Below are positions 54,803 through 63,232 of a DNA stretch of 64,000 bases, in pieces. This DNA comes from Moraxellaceae bacterium (GTDB lineage: Bacteria; Pseudomonadota; Gammaproteobacteria; Burkholderiales; Rhodocyclaceae): assembly GCA_031119205.1 (NCBI GenBank), contig JAVHYF010000001.1, positions 62,001 to 126,000 of the forward strand, read 5' to 3'. The notes beneath the pieces are model-generated. The model did not search any database. It was not told the DNA's origin and worked only from the letters and a program-made list of their open reading frames with translations. Each line of letters begins with the position of its first letter. Positions within the stretch are counted from its first letter, which is position 1. A program made the translations under genes and the position numbers.

Positions 54803-56812
54803 ATGAGTCTTGCCGCCCACCAACTCGAACTCCTGTCCCCCGCCCGCAGTGCCGAGATCGGCCGCGAGGCCGTGCTGCACGGCGCGGACGCGGTCTACAT
54901 CGGCGGCCCCGCCTTCGGCGCGCGCACCAATGCCGAGAACACGGTGAGCGAGATCGCCGGACTGGTGGAATTCGCTCACCGCTACGGCAGCCGCATCATG
55001 GTGACGCTGAACACCATCCTGCATGACAGCGAGCTGGAGGCCGCACGCAAGCTGGTGCATGAATACTACGACGCCGGCGTGGACGCGCTGATCGTGCAGG
55101 ACATGGCCTTGCTGCAGATGGACCTGCCGCCGATCCAGCTGCATGCCTCCACGCAATGCGACATCCGCACCGTGGAGAAAGCGAAGTTCCTCAGCCAGGC
55201 GGGCTTCTCGCAGATCGTGCTGGCGCGCGAACTCACGCTGAACAAGATCCGCGCGATCCACGACGCCATCGATCCGGCCATCGCGCTGGAGTTCTTCATC
55301 CACGGTGCGCTGTGCGTGGCTTTCTCCGGCAACTGCTACATCAGCCACGCGCACTCGGGGCGCAGCGCCAACCGCGGCAGCTGCTCGCAGGATTGCCGCC
55401 TGCCCTACACGCTGGAGGATGCCCAGGGGCGTGTCGTCGCCTTCGACAAGCACCTGCTGTCGATGAAGGACAACGACCAGAGCGCCAACCTGCGCGCGCT
55501 GGTGGATGCCGGCATCCGCAGCTTCAAGATCGAGGGCCGCTACAAGGACATGAGCTACGTGAAGAACATCACTGCTCATTACCGCCTGCTGCTCGACGAG
55601 ATCCTCAACGAACGCCCCGAGCTGGCGAAATCCTCGCACGGGGCGAGCGTCTTCAGCTTCACGCCGGAGACCGACAAGACCTTCAACCGCAGCGCCACGG
55701 ACTACTTCGTCACCGGCCGCAAGATCGACATCGGCGCCTTCGATGCACCGACCCACGTCGGCCTGCCGCTGGGCACGGTGACGAAGATCGGCAGCGACTT
55801 CTTCGAACTCGCCGCCACCGAACCGCTCGCCAACAGCGACGGCCTGACCTACATGAACAAGCGCGAAGTGCGCGGCATGCAGGCCAACGTGGTGAAGAAG
55901 CTCGGCACACGACAGGACGAGGACCACGCCGGCCAGCCCGTCACGCTGGGCCTGTGGCGCGTCGAGCCCAACCAGGCCATGAAGGAACTGGCCGGCCTGC
56001 GCGTCGGCACTGCCATCTCGCGCAACCGCGACCATGCCTGGGAACAGGCCCTGCTGAAGAAGTCTGCCGAGCGCCGCATCGCGGTGAACCTGCTGTTCGC
56101 CGAGACGAGCGATGGCTTCGCGCTGACGCTCACCGACGAGACCGGCGCCTGTGCCTATGTCACCGTCGACCATGAGAAGCAGCCGGCCCAGCATGCCGAG
56201 CGTGCGGAGAGCGGCCTGCGCGAAAATCTGGGCAAACTCGGCAACACGATCTTCACGGCACGCGAGATCGACATCGTGTGGGCGCAGCCGTCACAGCCAC
56301 TTTTCTTGCCGGCCTCGGTGGTGAACACCCTGAGACGCGAAGGCATCGAGGCACTGGAAGCGGAGCGCGCAGCGCGCCTGTCGCGCTGGGTACGCACTGC
56401 GGCGGTGGAACCGCCGGTGGCCTATCCGGAGACTTCACTCAGCTACCTGGCCAACGTCTACAACGATGCCGCCCGCGCCTTCTACACGAAGCACGGCGTG
56501 GGGCTGATCGACGCGGCCTACGAGGCACACGAGGAAGACGGCGAGGTGTCGGTAATGGTCACCAAGCACTGCCTGCGCTTCAGCTTCAACCTGTGCCCCA
56601 AGCAGGCCAAGGGCGTACAGGGCGTGCAGGGTCAGGTGCGGGCGGAGCCGATGACGCTGATCAACGGCAACGAACGCATGACATTGCGCTTCGACTGCAA
56701 GCCCTGCGAGATGCATGTGGTGAGCAAGATGAAGAAGCACATCTTCAACAGCCCGCCACCCAGCACGGTAGAGTCACCGCTCACCTTCCACCGCGTGCGA
56801 CCGGCGCACTGA
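54803..56812 (+). CDS. rlhA: 23S rRNA C2501 hydroxylase RlhA (peptidase U32 family)
   Basis: This 669-residue protein fits E. coli RlhA/YdcP (653), which makes 5-hydroxycytidine at position 2501 of 23S rRNA. The U32 region is complete: LELLSPARSAEIGREAVLHGADAVYIGG at the start, and FIHGALCVAFSGNCYISH followed by GRSANRGSCSQDCRLPY with its cysteines. A second Cys cluster (FNLCPKQ, CKPCEMH) lies near the C-terminus. A TACACT box about 60 bases upstream could be the -10. Confidence 0.9.
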   Translation: MSLAAHQLELLSPARSAEIGREAVLHGADAVYIGGPAFGARTNAENTVSEIAGLVEFAHRYGSRIMVTLNTILHDSELEAARKLVHEYYDAGVDALIVQDMALLQMDLPPIQLHASTQCDIRTVEKAKFLSQAGFSQIVLARELTLNKIRAIHDAIDPAIALEFFIHGALCVAFSGNCYISHAHSGRSANRGSCSQDCRLPYTLEDAQGRVVAFDKHLLSMKDNDQSANLRALVDAGIRSFKIEGRYKDMSYVKNITAHYRLLLDEILNERPELAKSSHGASVFSFTPETDKTFNRSATDYFVTGRKIDIGAFDAPTHVGLPLGTVTKIGSDFFELAATEPLANSDGLTYMNKREVRGMQANVVKKLGTRQDEDHAGQPVTLGLWRVEPNQAMKELAGLRVGTAISRNRDHAWEQALLKKSAERRIAVNLLFAETSDGFALTLTDETGACAYVTVDHEKQPAQHAERAESGLRENLGKLGNTIFTAREIDIVWAQPSQPLFLPASVVNTLRREGIEALEAERAARLSRWVRTAAVEPPVAYPETSLSYLANVYNDAARAFYTKHGVGLIDAAYEAHEEDGEVSVMVTKHCLRFSFNLCPKQAKGVQGVQGQVRAEPMTLINGNERMTLRFDCKPCEMHVVSKMKKHIFNSPPPSTVESPLTFHRVRPAH

Positions 56813-56838
56813 GCGCACCGGGAGGCATCCGGCTGGGC

Positions 56839-57930
56839 TCAGGCAGTCCAGCCCAGTCGCGTCGACAGCGCGTCCAGCGCACGGTGATAGGCCGTGTTGA
56901 AGACGTGCTCGGTCTCGATGAAGTAGTCGAAGTAATCCCGCTTGCCGACGAACTGCAGCAGCTCCACCTGGATGTGGCGGTAGCCACTGTCAGGCGACAG
57001 ATGACCGTCGCGCACCATGCGGTTGATCAGCTCGATGCGTGACAGCTGCATGCTGTACGAGCTGTTCATGCCGATCTCGGTTTCCATGTCGCGCTGCTCG
57101 AAGTAGTTGGCCGGCATCTCGCCGATCCAGCGCGAGTTCTGCGGCCGCACGATCCACATCACGTCCGGCTTGTGCGGCACGCGCAGGTCGCACAGCTCGT
57201 TGAGGATGAACTGGCGGTGGTAGGCGCCATCGATCAGGTTGAGATCGAAGTAGGTGCGCTCGTAGCCGTAGCTGTACAGGTGCAGCGCTGCTTCGACGCC
57301 CTCGGCGGTGATCGGCATGTACAGGCGGGTCGGCGTCTGCATCTGCCAGCTGACGCCCAGCTGCGCGCGCGCCGCCTCGTTGAGGAACAGCACCTCCTGC
57401 CCGGTCGGCGGGCAGAAGGCATTGAACATCACCGCGACGTCGGTCTCCGCCAGGGTCGTGGCGATCTGCTCGAAGTACGCCGGCTCGCGGGTCGGCACAT
57501 GGGTCTGTGCCGGCAGCAAGCGGTCGGCCCATTGCTTGGGCTCGGAGAAGGGCGACAGGAAGGACCAGCGCTCCCAGTATTCCTGCATGGCGGGGCGGAA
57601 CACGCCGGGCAGGCCCTTGGCGAGCATCCACTGGTTGCCGAAGGACGGACTGCCGAAGGGCGTGGCCTCAGGCGTCTTCGGCATCTCGGCCAGGTGATCG
57701 CGCAGCTTGTGGCGCAGGTCCAGTCCGTCCAGGTAGTGGGCGGTCCACACGATCATCCCCGAGGTGCAGGAGATGGCCGCCGGGCGCACCCGCAGCTGCT
57801 GGGCCGCCGACAGGAAACCGGCGCCGAAGGCATTGCCGCCGCCCAATCCACCCAGCGCGAAAGCAATCCTCAGATCGCTACGCCCACCTGCCGGCACGAC
57901 CGCCGGCAGCCTTCCATCCGATGCACCCAT
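56839..57930 (-). CDS. patatin-like phospholipase-family protein with degenerate nucleophile elbow
   Basis: This 363-residue protein has a patatin-like N-terminus: a Gly-rich oxyanion stretch FALGGLGGGNAFGAGF (about 24-39), then CTSGMI with Ser57 at the nucleophile position, and LIDGAYHRQF carrying the Asp of the Ser-Asp dyad. The usual G-x-S-x-G is altered: the first Gly is Cys (C-T-S-G-M). Activity may persist or be lost. ATG 57930 has AGGAG upstream; the frame is open to 58161 without support. A promoter overlapped by a palindrome lies upstream. Substrate unknown. Confidence 0.75.
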   Translation of the reverse strand: MGASDGRLPAVVPAGGRSDLRIAFALGGLGGGNAFGAGFLSAAQQLRVRPAAISCTSGMIVWTAHYLDGLDLRHKLRDHLAEMPKTPEATPFGSPSFGNQWMLAKGLPGVFRPAMQEYWERWSFLSPFSEPKQWADRLLPAQTHVPTREPAYFEQIATTLAETDVAVMFNAFCPPTGQEVLFLNEAARAQLGVSWQMQTPTRLYMPITAEGVEAALHLYSYGYERTYFDLNLIDGAYHRQFILNELCDLRVPHKPDVMWIVRPQNSRWIGEMPANYFEQRDMETEIGMNSSYSMQLSRIELINRMVRDGHLSPDSGYRHIQVELLQFVGKRDYFDYFIETEHVFNTAYHRALDALSTRLGWTA

Positions 57931-57979
57931 GCTGCTACTCCTGGCCGCAGGCCGGTGCCGGTTCGCACCCACCTGCTCA

Positions 57980-57996
57980 GGGTTAACCATTAACCC
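57980..57996. promoter_or_regulatory. palindromic operator-like site upstream of the patatin-like gene
   Basis: GGGTTAA-CCA-TTAACCC is a perfect 7-bp inverted repeat. It covers the candidate -10 of the minus-strand promoter, the position expected for a repressor site. Confidence 0.5.
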
Positions 57997-58016
57997 GGAT
58001 TGCTGCACTGCGTCAA
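57989..58016 (-). promoter_or_regulatory. candidate sigma-70 promoter of the patatin-like gene
   Basis: On the minus strand, TTGACG (58011-58016) is followed after 16 bases by GTTAAT (57989-57994). The -35 matches five of six and the -10 four of six consensus bases. Confidence 0.5.
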
Positions 58017-58166
58017 TTGCTGAATCTGTGTTTAACGATAAAACCGCAGTTCCAACCGCCCGGCGGTGATCTTTGCGGTGAGCGGGAATGCAGCCGCCCA
58101 TGAAGCGGTACGGGGTGGCATCATCCGGTCTGATTCCGCTTTCCAGCCGGCTTGCCCGCACCAGAC

Positions 58167-58691
58167 ATGTTCAGGATTTCCCCGCTTCGCCTGCTGCGCT
58201 CCCGTCCGCTTCGCCCCCATGCCCGCCGCCTCCTCGACCGCAACCTGTGGCGCGCCACCCCGCACGCCATCGGTACCGGCCTTGGCGTGGGCTTCTTCTT
58301 CGGCATCCTCATTCCCTTTGCGCAGACGCTGTTCGCAGTGGTCGGTGCGGTGTTCCTGCGTGGCAACCTGCTGGCCGCCGCTGGCGGCACCTTCCTGACC
58401 AACCCTTTCACCACCGCGCCGCTGTACTACGGCGCCTGGCGTCTGGGCCAGACCATCACCGCCTGGCTGCCGGGCAAGGTGGTGGCCGAGGCGGAACAGC
58501 TCGCCGAGGAAACCAGCGAGGTCGCCCAGGGCCTGCTGTCGCGCGTCGGTGACATGGGCATCGAACTGATCATCGGCGTGCTGGTGCTGGCACCTGTGGC
58601 CGGCCTGCTGGGCTACGCCGCCGGCTGGGCCGGCACCCGCATCTGGCGCACGCTACGCCCCGCCACCGTGAGCGGACGCAACGCGGCATGA
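58167..58691 (+). CDS. DUF2062 membrane protein
   Basis: This 174-residue protein has the DUF2062 pattern ATPHAIGTGLGVGFFFGILIPFAQTLFAVVGAVFLRGNLLAAAGGTFLTNPFTTAPLYYGAWRLG with two or three membrane helices and a further helix pair near the C-terminus. The function is unknown. ATG 58167 is preferred over a TTG at 58152. Its stop overlaps the thiD start by four bases (ATGA). Confidence 0.85.
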   Translation: MFRISPLRLLRSRPLRPHARRLLDRNLWRATPHAIGTGLGVGFFFGILIPFAQTLFAVVGAVFLRGNLLAAAGGTFLTNPFTTAPLYYGAWRLGQTITAWLPGKVVAEAEQLAEETSEVAQGLLSRVGDMGIELIIGVLVLAPVAGLLGYAAGWAGTRIWRTLRPATVSGRNAA

Positions 58692-59527
58692 GCACCACGC
58701 CCCGCATCCCCAATGCGCTGAGCATCGCCGGTATCGACCCCAGTGGCGGTGCCGGCATCTACGCCGACCTGAAGGCCTTCTCCGCGCTGGGTGCTTATGG
58801 TTGCGGCGTGGTCGCCGCGCTGACCGCGCAGAACACCCAGGCCGTCACCGGCGTGCACACCCCGCCGCTGGACTTCCTGCGCCTGCAGATCGACACCCTG
58901 TTTGCCGACGTACGCATCGACGCCACCAAGATCGGCATGCTGGCCAGCGCCGAGGTGGTGGCTACGGTGGCCGACCGCCTGATCCACTTCGATGCGCAGA
59001 ACATCGTGCTGGACCCGGTGATGGTCGCCAAAAGCGGCGACCACCTGCTGGCGAAGAGCGCGGTGTCCATGCTGAAGGAAGCGCTGATCCCGCGCGCCCT
59101 GCTGATCACCCCCAACCTGCCGGAAGCCGGCGTGCTGCTCAACGAGCGCCCGCCCGAAACCCTGCGCGAGATGTACCGCGCCGCCGAGCGCCTGCGCGCG
59201 CTGATGCCGACGCGTGACGGCCACTGGGTGCTGCTGAAGGGCGGCCACCTGCCCGGCAGCGAAGTCGTCGACCTGCTGTTCGACGGCGACCGCATGGTCG
59301 AGCTGGCCGGCCCGCGCATCGACACGAAGAACACCCACGGCACTGGCTGCACCCTGTCCGCCGCGATCGCCGCCCTGCTGCCGCAGCGTGCGGGCGACGT
59401 ACTGCCGGTGGAGTCCGCCGTGCGCAGCGCACGCGACTACCTGCAAGGGGCACTACGCAACGCCGACCAGCTGCAGGTCGGCAGCGGCCACGGCCCGGTG
59501 CATCACTTCCACGCCAGCTGGCGCTAG
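58688..59527 (+). CDS. thiD: hydroxymethylpyrimidine / phosphomethylpyrimidine kinase
   Basis: This 279-residue kinase makes HMP pyrophosphate in thiamine synthesis. N-terminal SIAGIDPSGGAGIYADLKAFSALGAYG, DPVMVAKSGDHLL and the C-terminal anion-hole segment DTKNTHGTGCTLSAAIAALL are conserved. It is coupled to the DUF2062 gene by overlap. No TPP riboswitch is visible ahead of it. Confidence 0.95.
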   Translation: MSTTPRIPNALSIAGIDPSGGAGIYADLKAFSALGAYGCGVVAALTAQNTQAVTGVHTPPLDFLRLQIDTLFADVRIDATKIGMLASAEVVATVADRLIHFDAQNIVLDPVMVAKSGDHLLAKSAVSMLKEALIPRALLITPNLPEAGVLLNERPPETLREMYRAAERLRALMPTRDGHWVLLKGGHLPGSEVVDLLFDGDRMVELAGPRIDTKNTHGTGCTLSAAIAALLPQRAGDVLPVESAVRSARDYLQGALRNADQLQVGSGHGPVHHFHASWR

Positions 59528-59649
59528 GGCCTGTTCCCGGGCTCACTCAGTCTTCACGGCAGCCAGTCCGCCCCGGCGGGCACAGTCCGCACGGCGCACG
59601 CGCCGACGGACTACAGTGAGGCCCATCGCCACCAACACAAGGGCATGGC

Positions 59650-61284
59650 ATGAGCGAAGCGCTGACACTGCCGGGCCAGATCACCTTCACCCTGATTGCG
59701 GCGGCCGTGCTGGCCTATCCGCTGGCGCGTCTGCTGCTGTGGCGCTATGTGCGTGCGGTCGAGGCCGCGATGCGCAGCACCGCACCGGCACAGGCCACCA
59801 GCCCTGCCACGGCACCCACACCTGCGCGGCCCGCTCCGGTAGCAACGCTTGAGGCTCCGCCCCTGCTGCCTGCGATGGTGCAACGCCCCTGGCGTGCCGC
59901 CGCCGCACAGGCCATCGTCACCTGTCTGCTCGCGCTGTGGTTTGCCTGGCTGTACCTGCACACCAACGACATCGAAATCAGCCCCTCGCGCCTGCTGGTG
60001 CTGGGCATCACCCACCTGTGGCCGGGCATCCTCGCCGTATTGCTGGTGGCCGGCATCACACGACGCCAGCGCCTGCTCGTGCTGGGTGGTGGCAGCGCGC
60101 TGTACCTCGTGCTGGGTGTCGTGCTGAGCAGGCAGCCGCTGCTGCCGGCGCTGTTCGATGCACTGCGCTTGTGGCTGATCGTGAACCTGCTGCCTACGCT
60201 CTACCTCGCCGCCTTCCTGACCCGCCGCGTGCGCAGCGTAGGGCCGCCGGTGCTCCTGGCCTGCCTGCTGACGGTCAGCGGTGCGCTGGCACTGCTCGCC
60301 GTCCTTGCCGTCAGGGAAGACTGGCTGCACGCAGCCGGCGGTCTGCTGTTCGCGCTCGGTTTCGGCGCGCTGGGTGGCCTCATCATCATGGCGCTCACGG
60401 GTGCGGCACTGGCCACCGTCGTGGGCGCCTGGCTGCTGCACGCCATCGCCCGCGGCTACGCGGCGGGGCGCATCGGCGACCAGGGCCTGATGCTGGCGGC
60501 ATTGTGGCTGGTGTTCTCGGTGAGCTACAGCGTCAGCCTGCTGTTCTCCGGAGGCGGTTGGTTCGGGCTGGGCCTGCTCAGCTTCCCGGCGTGGTTCCTG
60601 CTGTCGCGGCTCTTCAATGCGCTGTTGCTGCCGCATCGCGGCGAGCACGCCCCAGCGCTGCTGCTTCTGCGGGTGTTCGCCCGCAAGGGGAACGCGCCCG
60701 CGCTGTTCCATGCGCTGAGCCGGCACTGGCGCCACGTCGGGCCGATCCGCATGATCGCCGGCTACGACCTCGCCACCGAGAGCGTCGAGCCCGACGAGCT
60801 GATGGCCTTTCTGCGCGGTCGCCTCGCCGAGAGCTTCGTCACCGGGCCGGATGTGGTGGATCGTCGTCTCGACGGCCATGCACCGCAGCGCGATGCGGAT
60901 GCACGCTACCGCGCCGAAGAGTTTTTCTGCTTCGACAACACCTGGCGCTACACCCTGCAGCGGCTGGTCGCCACCAGCGCCGTGGTGCTGATGGACCTGC
61001 GCGGCTTCGGCCCGCAGAACCGTGGCTGCGTGTTCGAGCTGGCCGCCCTCACCGAGTACGCCGCCTTGCCGCGCACCATCCTGCTGCATGACGCCAGCAC
61101 GGACATGCAGACCCTGCGTAGCGAGACCGCGACATTGGGGCTGGCACCGGACACGCTGCCGCTGCTGGCGCTGAGCGGCGACGAGTCGCGCGACCTGCCA
61201 GCACTGCTGCAGGCGCTGGCGCGCGCCACCGGGAATGGCGGCGCGCGCCAGTCTGAGCTCACCCAGAAGCCGGAAGAGCATTGA
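59650..61284 (+). CDS. multi-pass membrane protein with unidentified C-terminal soluble domain
   Basis: This 544-residue protein is not one I can name. Residues about 8-340 contain one N-terminal helix, an Ala/Pro-rich loop (about 40-75), then about eight hydrophobic helices. A soluble domain follows (about 345-530): LLLLRVFARKGNAPALFHALSRHW, then WRHVGPIRMIAGYDLATE, FCFDNTWR, SAVVLMDLRGFGPQNRGCVFEL and TILLHDAST. The alternating strands and the DLRGF…CVFEL pattern look Rossmann-like, reminiscent of TIR/nucleotide-binding folds, but this is only an impression. The last codons lie within repeat copy C. Confidence 0.75.
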   Translation: MSEALTLPGQITFTLIAAAVLAYPLARLLLWRYVRAVEAAMRSTAPAQATSPATAPTPARPAPVATLEAPPLLPAMVQRPWRAAAAQAIVTCLLALWFAWLYLHTNDIEISPSRLLVLGITHLWPGILAVLLVAGITRRQRLLVLGGGSALYLVLGVVLSRQPLLPALFDALRLWLIVNLLPTLYLAAFLTRRVRSVGPPVLLACLLTVSGALALLAVLAVREDWLHAAGGLLFALGFGALGGLIIMALTGAALATVVGAWLLHAIARGYAAGRIGDQGLMLAALWLVFSVSYSVSLLFSGGGWFGLGLLSFPAWFLLSRLFNALLLPHRGEHAPALLLLRVFARKGNAPALFHALSRHWRHVGPIRMIAGYDLATESVEPDELMAFLRGRLAESFVTGPDVVDRRLDGHAPQRDADARYRAEEFFCFDNTWRYTLQRLVATSAVVLMDLRGFGPQNRGCVFELAALTEYAALPRTILLHDASTDMQTLRSETATLGLAPDTLPLLALSGDESRDLPALLQALARATGNGGARQSELTQKPEEH

Positions 61285-61378
61285 GCGTAGCGGTTCTGGC
61301 TAGGCGCATTGCCGCAGACAGTACGTTCAGTACGGCAAGGCAATGCAACAACGCCAGAACCATGCTGTTCCGGCTTCT
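61265..61378. repeat. long palindromic intergenic element, copy C
   Basis: Terminal 16-bp arms (61265-61280 with 61363-61378, one mismatch), inner stem GGTTCTGGC/GCCAGAACC (61292-61300, 61353-61361) and third stem GCATTGCC/GGCAATGC (61306-61313, 61339-61346) enclose GACAGTAC (61317-61324) and AGTACGGCAAGG. The left arm lies in the last codons of the upstream gene, and the right arm ends at the first base of the dctM stop codon. Confidence 0.9.
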
Positions 61379-62658
61379 CAACCGAACACGAGGTTGGGCA
61401 GGAACAGCACCACCTGCGGGAACAGGATCATCACGACCACCAGTGCGATGACGGCCCCGAGGAAGGGCAGCGCTTCACGGGTGTATTCATCCATCGGCGT
61501 CTTGAGAATGCCGCACACCGTGAACATCGCCACCCCCACCGGCGGTGTCATCGAGCCCAGGGTCACGCAGGTCATCATCACCAGGCCGAAGTGCACCAGG
61601 TCGATGCCCACCGCGCTGACGATGGGCACGAGGATGGGCGTCAGCAGCAGCACGATGACGGTGCTCTCCAGCAGGCAGCCCAGCGCGATGATGAAGGTGA
61701 TGATCAGCAGCATCAGCGCGATCGGATTGCTGGTGATGCCCACCAGTATCTCGGTGGCGTTCTGCGGCACCTGCTCCAGCGTGATGACGTAGCCGATCAT
61801 CGACGACAGCATGATGATCAGCATGATCATGCCGACGTCGCGCACGCTGTGGCGCAAGGCGTCCAGCAACTTCGCGACCGTCAGTTGGCGGAACACCAGC
61901 ATACCCACCACGATGGCATAGGCCACCGCGAAGGCGCCCGCTTCGGACGGCGTGAACAAGCCGTAGCGGATCCCCACGATGAGGAACACCGGGAACAGCA
62001 GCGCCCATTTGCAGTCCCAGGCGCGCACCAGCACTTCACGCAAGGTCGGCCGCTGCGCCAGTTCCGGCTTGTAGTCGCGCTGGCGGGCGATGATGTAGGC
62101 GGTGCCCATCAGGAAGATGGTCATCAGCACGCCGGGCACGATGCCGCCGACGAACAGGCGACCGATCGACACGTTGCCGAGGAAACCGTAGAGGATCAGC
62201 CCGATGCTGGGCGGGATGGTCGCGGTGATCAGCGAACCGACGGAGATCGCGGCCGAGGCGAATCCGCGCGACAGGCCGCTCTTCACCATCGCGGGTCCGA
62301 GGATGCGCGCCTCCATCGCCGCGTCCGCCACTGCCGAGCCGGACACGCCGCCCATCAACGCGGACAGCATGATGGCCACGTGCGCGAGGCCTCCGCGGAT
62401 CCAGCCGGTGAGCACGGTCGACAGCGCGATGAGCCGCTCGGTGATACCGGAGTTGTTCATCAGGTGTCCCGCGAACACGAACAGCGGCACCGCCAGCAGC
62501 GGGAAGGACTGTGTGGAGGTAACGATCTTCTGCACCGCGATGCTGGCCGGCATCGGCCCCAGCAGGTAGAACAGGATGAAGGCGACGCCGATCGAGAATG
62601 CCACGGGCATCCCGAGGAACATCAGCGCCAGGAAGAGGATGGTCAGGGTGCCGCTCAT
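61378..62658 (-). CDS. dctM: TRAP transporter large permease DctM
   Basis: This 426-residue inner-membrane protein has about 12 helices and moves the substrate with Na+ in TRAP systems. Signature stretches include LMFLGMPVAFSIGVAF, LFVFAGHLMNNSGIT, SGSAVADAAMEARILGPAMVKSG, TATIPPSIGLILYGFL and LGSMTPPVGVAMFTVCGI. ATG 62658 was chosen because it overlaps the dctQ stop (ATGA), implying coupling; the frame opens to 62718. Confidence 0.95.
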   Translation of the reverse strand: MSGTLTILFLALMFLGMPVAFSIGVAFILFYLLGPMPASIAVQKIVTSTQSFPLLAVPLFVFAGHLMNNSGITERLIALSTVLTGWIRGGLAHVAIMLSALMGGVSGSAVADAAMEARILGPAMVKSGLSRGFASAAISVGSLITATIPPSIGLILYGFLGNVSIGRLFVGGIVPGVLMTIFLMGTAYIIARQRDYKPELAQRPTLREVLVRAWDCKWALLFPVFLIVGIRYGLFTPSEAGAFAVAYAIVVGMLVFRQLTVAKLLDALRHSVRDVGMIMLIIMLSSMIGYVITLEQVPQNATEILVGITSNPIALMLLIITFIIALGCLLESTVIVLLLTPILVPIVSAVGIDLVHFGLVMMTCVTLGSMTPPVGVAMFTVCGILKTPMDEYTREALPFLGAVIALVVVMILFPQVVLFLPNLVFG

Positions 62659-63146
62659 ATTGCATCTCCGTCGTGGCCCTGGATGAGGATGCGCTCTTGC
62701 CCCATGGCACAGCGGCACAGGCGGCCCAGCGTGGTGATGGCCATCAGCGCCGCGCCGACCGGAACCGTGACGGTGACCCAGGCGTAGCTGATGCCGACGT
62801 CACCCAGCGAGCGCTGCGTGTTGAGCAGGGTCAGCTTCATGCCGAACCAGATCAGCAGCCCGAGGAAGACCAGTATCAGCACCTGCCACAGCACCGCGAG
62901 GAAGACCTGCAGCTTCTCCGGCAGGCGTCGGGTGAAGATGTCGATGACGACATGGTTGCCGTGCTTCAGCGCGATATCCGCGCCGAGCGCGCAGGACCAG
63001 GCGAACAGCAGCTGGGCGACGTCGACCGACCAGATGAGCGGGCTGCCGACAGTGCGCGACACGGCCCCCAAGAAGACCATGAAGCAGGTGCCGGCGAAGA
63101 ACGCCATGGCCAGCCCCTCCTCCAGTTTGTACAGCTTGCTTGTCAT
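62655..63146 (-). CDS. dctQ: TRAP transporter small permease DctQ
   Basis: This 163-residue protein has four membrane helices with the DctQ pattern LFAWSCALGADIALKHGNHVVIDIFTRRLPEKLQ between helices 2 and 3. It pairs with DctM. It lies 86 bases after the dctP stop, with hairpins between, and overlaps dctM by four bases. Confidence 0.94.
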   Translation of the reverse strand: MTSKLYKLEEGLAMAFFAGTCFMVFLGAVSRTVGSPLIWSVDVAQLLFAWSCALGADIALKHGNHVVIDIFTRRLPEKLQVFLAVLWQVLILVFLGLLIWFGMKLTLLNTQRSLGDVGISYAWVTVTVPVGAALMAITTLGRLCRCAMGQERILIQGHDGDAI

Positions 63147-63162
63147 GTTTTCAGTCCGGTGA

Positions 63163-63225
63163 GCGCAACGACAGCACGCTGCCGTTGCGCGGGATGCGGA
63201 TCTTTTCGAATACCCGTATCGGGTA
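63163..63225. other. two hairpins between dctP and dctQ
   Basis: GCGCAACG (63163-63170) pairs with CGTTGCGC (63183-63190), and TACCCG (63211-63216) pairs with CGGGTA (63220-63225). Intercistronic hairpins here would let the abundant binding protein be made in excess of the permease. Confidence 0.55.
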
Positions 63226-63232
63226 ACGGCGC

